From Phenylobacterium sp. Root700 (GTDB lineage Bacteria > Pseudomonadota > Alphaproteobacteria > Caulobacterales > Caulobacteraceae), in NCBI RefSeq assembly GCF_001429025.1, contig NZ_LMHT01000015.1, positions 114,542-178,541 of the forward strand: a DNA stretch of 64,000 bases, in the 5' to 3' direction. This document shows positions 42,283-50,284 of the stretch, piece by piece. Under the pieces are notes generated by a model, which worked only from the letters and a program-made list of their open reading frames with translations, was not told the DNA's origin and did no database searches. Positions within the stretch are counted from its first letter, which is position 1; each line of letters starts with the position of its first letter. Made by a program: the position numbers and the translations under genes.

Positions 42283-44079
42283 ATGACCGCCCACCAGACC
42301 ATCGAAGCCCCCACCACGACCGAGACCCTGACCGGCGCCGAGATCGTGGTCCGCGCCCTTATCGACCAGGGCGTCGAGGTGCTTTTCGGCTATCCCGGCG
42401 GGGCGGTCCTGCCGATCTATGACGCCTTGTTCGAAGAGGCGCGGCTGCAGCACGTGCTGGTCCGCCACGAACAGGGCGCGACCCACGCGGCCGAGGGCTA
42501 CGCCCGCTCGACCGGCAAGCCGGGCGTCGTCCTGGTGACCTCGGGTCCCGGCGCGACCAACGCCATCACCGGCATTGTCGACGCCCTGATGGACTCGATC
42601 CCGATGATCGTCTTCACCGGCCAGGTCGCCACCCACCTGATCGGCACCGACGCCTTCCAGGAATGCGACACCATCGGCATCACCCGGCCGATCACCAAGC
42701 ATAACTACCTGGTCAAGGACGTGGCCGACCTGCCGCGGATCATCCACGAGGCGTTCCACATCGCCACCTCGGGCCGCCCCGGCCCGGTGGTCATCGACAT
42801 TCCCAAGGACGTGCAGTTCTCCAAGGGCGCCTATCAGGGCCCCAAGGAAGTCGTCCACGCCCACAACTACAACCCGCGCACCAAGGGCGACTCGGCCAAG
42901 ATCGCCGAGGCCGTGGCGCTGATCGCCGGCGCGCGCCGCCCGATCCTCTACACCGGCGGCGGCGTCATCAACGCCGGCCCCCGCGCCTCCGAGCTGCTGC
43001 GCGAGTTCGCCAAGCTGACCGGCGCGCCGGTCACCTCGACCCTGATGGGCCTGGGCGCCTTCCCGGCGTCTGATCCGGCGTGGCTGGGCATGCTGGGCAT
43101 GCACGGCAGCTTCGAAGCCAACAACGCCATGCACGACTGCGACGTGATGATCGCGGTCGGCGCGCGGTTCGACGACCGGGTGACCGGCCGCCTGGACGCC
43201 TTCGCGCCCGGCTCGAAGAAGATCCACATCGACATCGACGCCTCGTCGATCAGCAAGAACGTCCGCGCCGACATCGGCATCGTCGGCGACGCCGGCAGCG
43301 TGCTGGAGGACATGATCGCGGTCTGGAAGCAGCGGAACCTGGCCACCGACAAGGCGGCGATGGACGAGTGGTGGCGGCAGATCGAAGCCTGGCGCGCGCG
43401 CCAATCGTTCCGCTATCGGCCCGACACCAAGCTGATCAAGCCGCAGTACGCCATCGAGCGCCTGTACGAGCTGACCAAGCACCGCGAGACCTTCATCACC
43501 ACCGAGGTCGGCCAGCACCAGATGTGGGCCGCGCAGTACTATCACTTCGAGCAGCCCAACCACTGGATGACCTCGGGCGGCCTCGGCACTATGGGCTATG
43601 GCCTGCCGGCCGCGGTCGGCGTGCAGATGGCTCACCCGGACGCCCTGGTCATCGACATCGCCGGCGACGCCTCCGTGCAGATGACGATGCAGGAGATGTC
43701 GACCGCCATTCAGTACGACCTGCCGATCAAGATCTTCATCTTGAACAACGAGTGGATGGGCATGGTCCGCCAGTGGCAGCAGCTGCTGCACGGCGAGCGC
43801 TACAGCCACTCCTATTCGTCCAGCCTGCCGGACTTCGTGAAGATGGCCGAGGCGTTCGGCGGCGTCGGCCTGCGCGCCGAAACCCCCGACGAACTGGACG
43901 ACAAGATCCGCGAGATGATCGACGTGCGCAAACCGGTGCTGTTCGATTGCCGGATCACCAAGGAAGAGAACTGCTTCCCGATGATCCCGTCCGGCAAGGC
44001 CCACAACGAGATGATCATGGCCGAGGACACCCGCGACCTCGGCACGATCATCGACGACGCCGGCAAGCGGCTGGTCTGA
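42283..44079 (+). CDS. ilvB: Acetolactate synthase large subunit IlvB
   Basis: A 598-residue ThDP enzyme that makes acetolactate/acetohydroxybutyrate, the first common step to valine, leucine and isoleucine. Catalytic Glu63 is in RHEQGATHAAEGYAR. Later segments are GDASVQMTMQEMST and NNEWMGMVRQWQQ (ThDP/Mg site). FAD and quinone-pocket regions are of normal length. It is preceded by an attenuator. The regulatory subunit IlvN is not next to it but about 1.9 kb downstream, behind two opposite-strand genes. Confidence 0.95.
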   Translation: MTAHQTIEAPTTTETLTGAEIVVRALIDQGVEVLFGYPGGAVLPIYDALFEEARLQHVLVRHEQGATHAAEGYARSTGKPGVVLVTSGPGATNAITGIVDALMDSIPMIVFTGQVATHLIGTDAFQECDTIGITRPITKHNYLVKDVADLPRIIHEAFHIATSGRPGPVVIDIPKDVQFSKGAYQGPKEVVHAHNYNPRTKGDSAKIAEAVALIAGARRPILYTGGGVINAGPRASELLREFAKLTGAPVTSTLMGLGAFPASDPAWLGMLGMHGSFEANNAMHDCDVMIAVGARFDDRVTGRLDAFAPGSKKIHIDIDASSISKNVRADIGIVGDAGSVLEDMIAVWKQRNLATDKAAMDEWWRQIEAWRARQSFRYRPDTKLIKPQYAIERLYELTKHRETFITTEVGQHQMWAAQYYHFEQPNHWMTSGGLGTMGYGLPAAVGVQMAHPDALVIDIAGDASVQMTMQEMSTAIQYDLPIKIFILNNEWMGMVRQWQQLLHGERYSHSYSSSLPDFVKMAEAFGGVGLRAETPDELDDKIREMIDVRKPVLFDCRITKEENCFPMIPSGKAHNEMIMAEDTRDLGTIIDDAGKRLV

Positions 44080-44100
44080 CGCCACGCACGGCGCCGAGTC

Positions 44101-45120
44101 TCACTCGGCGCCGAACGCCTCGGCCACGACATCGTCCACGCTTTGCGCCGACCAGCGCCGCTCGGCCCCTTCGAGCGCCCGCTCCAGCGCCCAGCCGCTG
44201 CGCCCCACATGCACGCCCATCAGCGAGAGCTCGGAGATGATCTCCTCGCGCAGATCGGCCGGCACCGGCTCATTGCCGGCGATCCGCGCCTGCTCCAGCC
44301 GCCATCCATAGATGTGGTCGCGGGTGATCTCGACCACGGCTCCCGGCGCCCCGGTCCATTCGTAATAGGCCGACCACCCCGTCGCGGCATGGGCGGTCTG
44401 ATCCACCAGGCAGTTCCGATAGCGTTTGGCCGCGTCGCTGAACTCGGCCTTGGTGGTCAGCGGGCGCAGGCGGAACGCCCCCAGATGCGGCGGCGTCGCC
44501 GGTTCGGGGCGCAGGTCGCTCCGCACCGCGTCGAACAGGGCCTTCGGGGTCTCCAAGCGCCCCCAGACCTCGGCCATCGCGTCGGCGTTGGCGCGTCCTG
44601 ACCGCAGTGTCAGGGCCTCATAGGCCTCATGCAGCAGACCGGCCTGACGGGGATCCAACTGCGCGGCCAGGCCGATGGCGCCCGACATCGGCGCCGGCAG
44701 CGCCGCCAGCCGCTGGATCGTCGCCTGTTCGATCAGCTCGGCGTGCCGCAGCACCTTGGCGGCCTTGGGGTCGGCCAGCAGGGCGAGCAATTGTCGGTAG
44801 GCCCCGGCGGTCCAGGCCAGATCACCCATCCGGCCGATGGCGCGCGACAATCCCGCCGGCGCCTCGCCGACCGCAACGGCGACCGCGGCCGGCAGCCGGC
44901 GGTCCAGGATGGATTCCGCCAGCCCCTCGACCGCCCTCCCCAAGGAGAAGGCCAGGCAGAGAAGGTGTCGTCGCGCCGCTGCGGCGGTCAGGAACTCGGC
45001 GTGAGGCGCCGCCCACAGATTGGCGACCCGCGGGGCGAATTCGCCCGCGACGAGGATAAGCAGAGACGTCGGCTCGGCCCGCGCCGAAGCCGGGACCGCG
45101 CTCAAGGCCCGGTGAAACAT
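44101..45120 (-). CDS. Hypothetical protein, possible PcfJ-like C-terminal domain
   Basis: A 339-residue protein I do not recognise. The first 200 residues are Leu/Ala rich and helical. The C-terminal half has AKRYRNCLVDQTAHA, GAVVEITRDHIYGWRLEQARIAGN (in part) and a closing VGRSGWALERALEGA. The NCL...VEI...LEQAR-x-x-GN pattern is reminiscent of PcfJ-like proteins, but the resemblance is weak. The ATG at 45120 follows GGGAG at a 5 nt spacing. It lies on the opposite strand between ilvB and ilvN, 21 nt past the ilvB stop. Confidence 0.55.
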   Translation of the reverse strand: MFHRALSAVPASARAEPTSLLILVAGEFAPRVANLWAAPHAEFLTAAAARRHLLCLAFSLGRAVEGLAESILDRRLPAAVAVAVGEAPAGLSRAIGRMGDLAWTAGAYRQLLALLADPKAAKVLRHAELIEQATIQRLAALPAPMSGAIGLAAQLDPRQAGLLHEAYEALTLRSGRANADAMAEVWGRLETPKALFDAVRSDLRPEPATPPHLGAFRLRPLTTKAEFSDAAKRYRNCLVDQTAHAATGWSAYYEWTGAPGAVVEITRDHIYGWRLEQARIAGNEPVPADLREEIISELSLMGVHVGRSGWALERALEGAERRWSAQSVDDVVAEAFGAE

Positions 45121-45359
45121 GGAAACTCCCAGAGACGCGCGAGGCTCTCCGAGCATCTCGCGATTTAGATGAAGTGCGCGACGCGATCTCGACCGAGACC
45201 CGCGCAAGCGGTTCCGCACACGCGGCCCCAACTCGTTATGGTCTTGGTGATCGTCACTCGGCGAACTCTCCTCTGCGAAGGCTGGCCGTGTCTCACGAAC
45301 CGGGCGGGGATGGCAAGACACAGGGCGCCAAATTGTCGCACCCAGCGCCCACCCTGTTG

Positions 45360-45384
45360 CCGCGGCGCCACGCCGGCGCCGCGG
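45360..45384. other. GC-rich perfect inverted repeat
   Basis: CCGCGGCGCC and GGCGCCGCGG are 10 bp perfect arms around 5 nt. It lies just past the 3' end of the SnoaL-like gene. It has no T-run, so terminator function is only possible. The remaining bases of the 45121-45395 gap show no gene or clear signal. Confidence 0.5.
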
Positions 45385-45395
45385 CGGGTCCCTGA

Positions 45396-45755
45396 CTATT
45401 GGCCGTAGAAGAACCGCTCCTCGGCGATCTTGCCGTCCTTGATGGTGTAGACCCCGACCTCGTCCATCTGAATGCGGGCGCCGCTCTCCTTCTGGGTCAG
45501 GTCCATCTTGAAGCGGACCACGAACTGGTCGCCGTTCACGTAGGGGCCCTCGACCTCCGAGGCATGGACCTCATGGGCGTTGGCCCACCATTCGCCTTTG
45601 CCGCGCGCGGCGTCCTTGCCGCGCATTTCGGCCATGTCGCCGGGCATGGCTTCGACGCTCAGCACGTCGTCGGCCCAGTACTTCTCACCCGCCTCGTCGA
45701 ACTTGCCCGCCTTGCAGAGGGCGACCAGATCGTTGGCGATGTCTTGCGTGCTCAT
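45396..45755 (-). CDS. SnoaL-like/NTF2-fold protein
   Basis: A 119-residue NTF2-fold protein: a helix DIANDLVALCKAGKFDEAGEKYWADD, then the strands of the cone (FVVRFKMDLTQKESGARIQMDEVGVYTIKDGKIAEERFFY, quoted in part). The NTF2-like SnoaL group includes polyketide cyclases, isomerases and many unknowns. The ATG at 45755 agrees with the usual MSTQDIAN start; longer upstream frames are rejected. It is the second minus-strand gene between ilvB and ilvN. Confidence 0.78.
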   Translation of the reverse strand: MSTQDIANDLVALCKAGKFDEAGEKYWADDVLSVEAMPGDMAEMRGKDAARGKGEWWANAHEVHASEVEGPYVNGDQFVVRFKMDLTQKESGARIQMDEVGVYTIKDGKIAEERFFYGQ

Positions 45756-45959
45756 GACTGTCAGCTCCGGGGGTTGGGACAGCCTGGGCCAAGCGGCCCG
45801 GCGGGCGATTTCCGCCACCAAACAGCGTTCCGCGCAAGTGAATTGTTTATGATTTGTTCTCCACAGCCATGCTTGCGCCAGGGCTTGCATCCAGTCGCGA
45901 CTTGCCCCCCGCCCACGCATGTGAGACGTCGTCAGCGACCGACGTTTAGAGAGCTACGC

Positions 45960-46508
45960 ATGTCCGACGCCCAGCCCGCCTCCGTCTACGATCTCAGCCA
46001 CACCGAGGAGGTCGAGAACCTCGCCACCTTCGCGATCCTGGTGGACAACGAACCGGGCGTGCTGCACCGGCTGGTCGGGCTGTTCGCGGCCCGCGGCTAC
46101 AACATCGAGAGCCTGACCGTCGCCGAGACCGATCGCCGGGCCCACACCAGCCGCGTCACCATCGTCACTCGCGGCGCGCCGCACGTGCTGGAACAGATCG
46201 AAGCCCAGCTCGAGAAGATGGTCGCCACCCGCCACGTCCAGGACGTGACCCGCGATCCCAACGGCCTGGAGCGCGAGCTCGCCCTGGTGAAGGTCAAGGG
46301 GACTGGGGCCGACCGCGTCGAGGCCCTGCGCATCGCCGACATCTTCCGCGCCAAGGTGGTCGACACCACCATCGAGAGCTTCGTCTTCGAGATGACCGGC
46401 GCCTCGACCAAGATCGACAAGTTCGTGGATCTGATGCGACCGCTCGGCCTGGTGGAACTCTCCCGAACCGGCGTGCTTTCCATCACCAGGGGCGCCGACG
46501 CCATGTAG
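45960..46508 (+). CDS. ilvN: Acetolactate synthase small (regulatory) subunit IlvN
   Basis: A 182-residue regulatory subunit that gives the synthase feedback inhibition by branched-chain amino acids. N-terminal ACT domain: ATFAILVDNEPGVLHRLVGLFAARGYNIESLTVAET, with the amino acid-binding Gly-x-x-x-Arg/Leu segment (in part). C-terminal domain: ERELALVKVKGTGADRVEALRI and FVDLMRPLGLVELSRTGVLSI. It is separated from ilvB by two opposite-strand genes and has its own upstream region (45756-45959), so it escapes the ilvB attenuator unless transcribed through. Confidence 0.93.
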   Translation: MSDAQPASVYDLSHTEEVENLATFAILVDNEPGVLHRLVGLFAARGYNIESLTVAETDRRAHTSRVTIVTRGAPHVLEQIEAQLEKMVATRHVQDVTRDPNGLERELALVKVKGTGADRVEALRIADIFRAKVVDTTIESFVFEMTGASTKIDKFVDLMRPLGLVELSRTGVLSITRGADAM

Positions 46509-46519
46509 GGAGGGCCAGA

Positions 46520-47395
46520 TTGGTCCGCTTAGCTGCGACCATCTTGAGCCTGCTCTGCCTCGCCGCGCCGGCGCTGGCCCAGACGCCGCCGCCCGTCCCC
46601 GCGCCCGCCGCCGATGAATGGCCTTGGCCGCCGCCGGATCCCAAGACCTGGTGGGACGACCAGTGGCCGAGGCCGCCGGAGTCCGCCGATCCCTTGGCCG
46701 GGCGCAGGCTCGGCCGGAACGAACGCCCGGCGGCCATCGACAACGGCTACGATCCCCTGCTCTACCGCCTCTGGGCGCTGCCGCCGCTGCAAAGCCAGAT
46801 CCTGCGCAATGGCGAGATGATCCTGGAGGTGGCGGTCCGCCCCTCCTCCTCCGCCCGCCAGACCCTGATCCGTGTGATCGTGCGACGCGACGGCAAGGCC
46901 TTCGTCCAGGGCCGGGCCGGGCTCGGCTGCTGCGAACCCGGCATCGCCAGGCGGGTCGGGTTCGACGCCGAATTGCCAGCGGGTTCGGCCGCCCAGTTCC
47001 TGGCGCTGCGCGAATCTCCGCTCTGGGACGCGCCGCGCGAGGTCAGGGTCGACGACGGTTCGGGCGCGGCGGACGCCTTGTGCGTCAATGGAACGTCCTA
47101 CGACCTGACCCTGATGGTTCCTGGTCGGTCACGTTCGGTGCGGCGGGCCTGCGACAGCGCCGAGATCGGCCAGGCGGCCGATGTCCTGCAGGCCGCGTTC
47201 AGCGCGGCGCTGGGCCACGAGCCGCGTTTCGATGTGATCTATCCGACCGGCGCCGACTTCTCGTCAGCGCGGGGCGCCTATGAAGCCTTGATCGCCGAGG
47301 GCGGACGCTTGAAGCCCGCCCCCAACTCGCGCCCTCAACCCCCGACGTTCACGCTGCCGACGGTCGAGGAGCCCGAGGTCGTCCCGACGCCCTAG
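46520..47395 (+). CDS. Secreted protein of unknown function
   Basis: A 291-residue exported protein starting at TTG 46520, behind GGGAGGG, with a signal peptide (MVRLAATILSLLCLAAPALA). The mature start is Pro/Trp rich (TPPPVPAPAADEWPWPPPDPKTWW), the centre contains a Cys pair (GLGCCEPG) and two further Cys. I do not recognise the family. It begins 11 nt after ilvN and is probably transcribed with it, but a functional link is not evident. The stop shares CTAG with the convergent aquaporin gene. Confidence 0.6.
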   Translation: MVRLAATILSLLCLAAPALAQTPPPVPAPAADEWPWPPPDPKTWWDDQWPRPPESADPLAGRRLGRNERPAAIDNGYDPLLYRLWALPPLQSQILRNGEMILEVAVRPSSSARQTLIRVIVRRDGKAFVQGRAGLGCCEPGIARRVGFDAELPAGSAAQFLALRESPLWDAPREVRVDDGSGAADALCVNGTSYDLTLMVPGRSRSVRRACDSAEIGQAADVLQAAFSAALGHEPRFDVIYPTGADFSSARGAYEALIAEGGRLKPAPNSRPQPPTFTLPTVEEPEVVPTP

Positions 47396-48045
47396 CGCAG
47401 GACGCGGAAGCGATAGAGCAGGCCGCCGATCACCGCGCCGATGGCGGGAGCGGCGAAGAACAGCCAGAGCTGCGACAACGCTTGGCCGCCCACCAGGACC
47501 GCGGGGCCAAAGCTCCGCGCCGGGTTCACCGACACGCCGGTCACCTGGATGCCGACGATGTGGATCACCGCCAGGGTGATGCCGATGGCCAAGCCCGCGA
47601 AGCCGGCCGGAGCCTCCGACGAGGTCGAGCCCAGGATGACGATGACGAAGATCGCGGTCATCACGATCTCGAAGATCAGCGCCGCCTGCATCGAGAACTC
47701 ACCGAGATAGCCAGGTCCCCAGCCGTTATGGCCAAGCCCGCTGGCCACCCCGGCGATGGAGGCCAGGATGCCCGCCCCCGCCAGAGCACCGAGGAACTGG
47801 GCGACCCAGTAGACGACCATGTCGCGGGCGCTCATCCGGCCGGCGATGAAGGCGGCCAGGCTGACGGCCGGATTGACGTGGCACCCGGAGATCGAACCGA
47901 TCCCGTAGGCCATGGCGACAATCGCGAACCCGAAGGCCAGGGCGATGCCGAGTTGACCCACATGGTCGGCGCCCAAGACGGCGGCGCCGCAACCAAAGAG
48001 CACAAGCGTAAGCGTACCGATGAATTCCGCGACGAACTTCTGCAT
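47392..48045 (-). CDS. aqpZ: Aquaporin Z-type water channel
   Basis: A 217-residue MIP channel with six helices and both half-helix motifs, SGCHVNPAVSLA in the first half and VSVNPARSFGPA in the second. The start MQKFVAEFIGTLTLVLFGCGAAVL is typical of AqpZ, the water-selective subtype. It ends convergently with the secreted protein gene, sharing CTAG at 47392-47395. Confidence 0.92.
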   Translation of the reverse strand: MQKFVAEFIGTLTLVLFGCGAAVLGADHVGQLGIALAFGFAIVAMAYGIGSISGCHVNPAVSLAAFIAGRMSARDMVVYWVAQFLGALAGAGILASIAGVASGLGHNGWGPGYLGEFSMQAALIFEIVMTAIFVIVILGSTSSEAPAGFAGLAIGITLAVIHIVGIQVTGVSVNPARSFGPAVLVGGQALSQLWLFFAAPAIGAVIGGLLYRFRVLR

Positions 48046-48113
48046 GAGAGCCTCCCGTTTGATTCGAGGCTAACTCATGGTTGCGTGAGCCACTAGCACG
48101 CTCATCATCAACA

Positions 48114-48692
48114 TTATGCTGCGGCTTGCTCGGCCTGGGCGGCGATGATTCCGCGCCGGGCGATCTGGCGGAACGTCATGTACTGCAAGGCGAACAGCAC
48201 GATCTTGGAGGCGGGCGCCCAGATCGCCATGACGGCGACCACGGTCATCGGCTGGGCGTTGAAGGCCAGGATCAGGTTGAGCGCGGCGCTGACGAACATC
48301 AGCCCGGCCCACACATAGCCGGCGGCCACGACCAGCCGCTGGGGAATGTGATCGACCGAGATCGGCGGCATGTAGCGGCCCATCCATCCCCGCTGCAGCA
48401 TGGCCGCGCCGATGGCCAGATAGACGATGGTCGGCTTGATCAGGATGAAGCGAGCGTCGTGGGTCAGCAGCGTCGCCCCGCCCATGATCAGGACAAGCGC
48501 CAGGCTGGTCCACTGCATGGCGGCGATCTTCATGCCGCGCGCCTTCATCACCACGACCTGGAGCACGCCGATCGCGATACCGACCATCGTGGCGATGGCG
48601 ACCTCTCCGGTGGCGGCGAGCACGCCGTAGAAGACGAAGGTGGCGGCCATGTCGATCAGGATCGGCCGGACGGCGTAGAGCAGAGGGTTCAT
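48114..48692 (-). CDS. YciB/IspZ-like intracellular septation membrane protein
   Basis: A 192-residue protein with about six helices (LIDMAATFVFYGVLAAT, ATMVGIAIGVLQVVV, ALVLIMGGATLL, VVAAGYVWAGLMFVSAALN and others) and an ARFILIKPTIVYLAIGA segment that resembles the YciB/IspZ group. That family is associated with cell-envelope and septation phenotypes. The match is by overall pattern rather than a diagnostic motif. Confidence 0.6.
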   Translation of the reverse strand: MNPLLYAVRPILIDMAATFVFYGVLAATGEVAIATMVGIAIGVLQVVVMKARGMKIAAMQWTSLALVLIMGGATLLTHDARFILIKPTIVYLAIGAAMLQRGWMGRYMPPISVDHIPQRLVVAAGYVWAGLMFVSAALNLILAFNAQPMTVVAVMAIWAPASKIVLFALQYMTFRQIARRGIIAAQAEQAAA

Positions 48693-48881
48693 GATGAGGT
48701 TCCCGAGAGGAATTGAACGTCCTCAAAGCCTAGCGAGCCGGCCGCTCGGAGCCCTAACCCGTTGGCGCAGGATCGGCGGCGGCCCGCGAAAACGGCCTGT
48801 CGATTGGCGCTTCGCGAAAGGGATCTGCCCCCTCGCGTCGGAAGTTCTTCAAAATCCGACGGCTTGCCCCTATATTGGACG

Positions 48882-49210
48882 TGTCGGGTTTCGGCCCGAC
48901 TATAGGGATAAACGCGCACGTCATAAGCGGACTGGACCCGGGTGCGATTCCCGGCGGCTCCACCAATCTTCCCCGGCTGTTATCGCCGGTAAGCATGGGG
49001 CCGATCAGCATCGACAGACGTCTAAAGGTGTTGCTTTCTCTCGGCTTGGCCCACCGTTTCGGGCCTTAATCTAAATGCGAACGATAACTTCGCTGAAGAA
49101 GTCCGTTTGGCCGCGTAAGCGACCCGACAGATTTCGACATAAACTCCTAGCGTCTTAGCAGCGTTAGGCGGGGCTCGGAGGGGGCCTTGCAACAGAACCC
49201 CTCCACTTTC
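48882..49210 (+). ncRNA. ssrA: tmRNA, circularly permuted two-piece type
   Basis: The acceptor piece comes first: a 6 bp hairpin GTCGGG/CCCGAC at 48883-48900, then a T-arm-like CCGGGTGCGATTCCCGG and CGGCTCC-A-CCA ending at 48965. After a 31 nt intervening segment the coding piece begins with GGGGCCG at 48997, which pairs with the acceptor's CGGCTCC (one G-U pair). It then carries the tag frame at 49077-49118 and ends near a GGAGGGG/CCCCTCC hairpin (49178-49205). Precursor cleavage removes the intervening piece. The exact 5' and 3' ends are estimates. A TTCAAA/TATATT pair at 48848/48871 is a candidate promoter. Confidence 0.88.
49077..49118 (+). other. ssrA: tmRNA tag reading frame
   Basis: Read from GCG at 49077 to TAA at 49116-49118: ANDNFAEEVRLAA. 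With the Ala brought by charged tmRNA, a stalled protein would end (A)ANDNFAEEVRLAA. The N-terminal ANDNFAEE is the alphaproteobacterial SspB-binding part and LAA at the end is the ClpX-recognised degron. It is not a conventional gene. Confidence 0.9.
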
Positions 49211-49313
49211 CTCACAATTCTAAGCGATTGACCCTCATCTGGGGCGCGAGCCGCCTTGCGCCGGGACGCCGAAACGCTACCCTCCGCGCCAGAGTTTTTC
49301 CCTCGGAGTTTCG

Positions 49314-49802
49314 ATGGCCCAGGACCCGCCGGCCCAAGACCAGATGCACTACGAAGCCATGGCCCAAGAAGCCCTGCGCGGCGTGGTCAAGGCCGCGCTG
49401 AAACGCGCCGCAGCGCCGGAAGGCCTGCCGGGCGCCCACCACTTCTACATCACCTTCAAGACCGAGGCGCCGGGCGTGTCCGGCCCCAACGATCTGCTGG
49501 GCAAGTACCCGGACGAAATGACCATCGTCCTGCAGCACCAGTACTGGGACCTCGCCCCCGGCGAGACCTTCTTCTCGATCACCCTGAAGTTCGGCGGCCA
49601 GCCCAAGCGGCTGTCGGTGCCCTACGCCGCGGTGACGAGGTTCTACGACCCGAGCGTCCAGTTCCTGCTGCAGTTCGAGTCGGCGACCTCGAACATGACG
49701 ACCCTGCCGGTCGCGGCGCAGGAAGAGCCCGCCGAGCCGCCGGCCGAGACCGATCCGGACGCGCCGAACGTCGTGTCGCTCGACACCTTCCGGAAGAAGT
49801 GA
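49314..49802 (+). CDS. sspB: SspB, ClpXP adaptor for ssrA-tagged proteins
   Basis: A 162-residue adaptor of the SspB-alpha type: HYEAMAQEALRGVVKAALKRAA, then HHFYITFKTEAPGVSGPNDLLGKYPDEMTIVLQHQYWDL (in part) forming the tag-binding groove, VPYAAVTRFYDPSVQFLLQF, and a flexible Pro/Glu-rich tail that ends with VVSLDTFRKK, the segment that docks on ClpX. It delivers tmRNA-tagged proteins to ClpXP. It is about 100 nt downstream of ssrA, the source of those tags. Confidence 0.93.
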   Translation: MAQDPPAQDQMHYEAMAQEALRGVVKAALKRAAAPEGLPGAHHFYITFKTEAPGVSGPNDLLGKYPDEMTIVLQHQYWDLAPGETFFSITLKFGGQPKRLSVPYAAVTRFYDPSVQFLLQFESATSNMTTLPVAAQEEPAEPPAETDPDAPNVVSLDTFRKK

Positions 49803-49812
49803 GCGCGCGCCG

Positions 49813-50283
49813 ATGACCGACGTCGCTCCCGCCGAGCCGGAAGCCCTGACCGACGAGGCGATCCTCGCCCGTTTCCAGCGCACGAAGAACCAGCCCACCG
49901 GCTCGCAGACCCTCGGCTTCCGCATCGTGGCGGTGAGCCAGGCCGAGAAGTCGGTGGAGGTCGAGTTCGACGCCAAGGCCGAACTGCTGCTCAATCCGAT
50001 GAAGCAGATCCAGGGCGGCTATCTCTGCGCCATGCTGGACGAGGCGATGTCGGTGGCCTGCATGGTCGCCTCGGGCATGACCCATGTGGCGCCCACCGCC
50101 GAGATGAAGACCACCTTCTTCCGCCCCGGCGCGCCCGGCAAGCTGAAGGGGATCGGCCGGGTGGCCAAGTGGGGGCGCACCATCGCCTTCACCGAGGGCG
50201 AGCTCTACGACGCCGACGGACGCCTGCTGGCCAAGGCCACGGGGACGGCGGTTCCAACCCCCTTCCAGCGCTACAAAAGCTAG
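49813..50283 (+). CDS. PaaI-family hotdog thioesterase
   Basis: A 156-residue hotdog protein with the signature IQGGYLCAMLDEAMSVACM, followed by HVAPTAEMKTTFFRPGAPG. It would cleave an acyl-CoA thioester; the substrate is unknown. It starts 10 nt after sspB and lies 1 nt before the C13-like peptidase gene, so the three may be one transcript. Confidence 0.82.
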   Translation: MTDVAPAEPEALTDEAILARFQRTKNQPTGSQTLGFRIVAVSQAEKSVEVEFDAKAELLLNPMKQIQGGYLCAMLDEAMSVACMVASGMTHVAPTAEMKTTFFRPGAPGKLKGIGRVAKWGRTIAFTEGELYDADGRLLAKATGTAVPTPFQRYKS

Positions 50284-50284
50284 G

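Noticed and set aside
42208-44085. A 600-codon open frame antisense to ilvB
   Set aside because: It is the complementary-strand shadow of a well conserved enzyme gene; composition and lack of any domain show it is not coding.
48940-48965. tRNA-like 3' half ending CCACCA
   Set aside because: No matching tRNA 5' half; it pairs with the downstream GGGGCCG and belongs to the tmRNA.
48691-49074. Plus-strand protein frames over 48.7-49.1 kb
   Set aside because: They overlap the tmRNA acceptor and coding pieces; the RNA explains the sequence.
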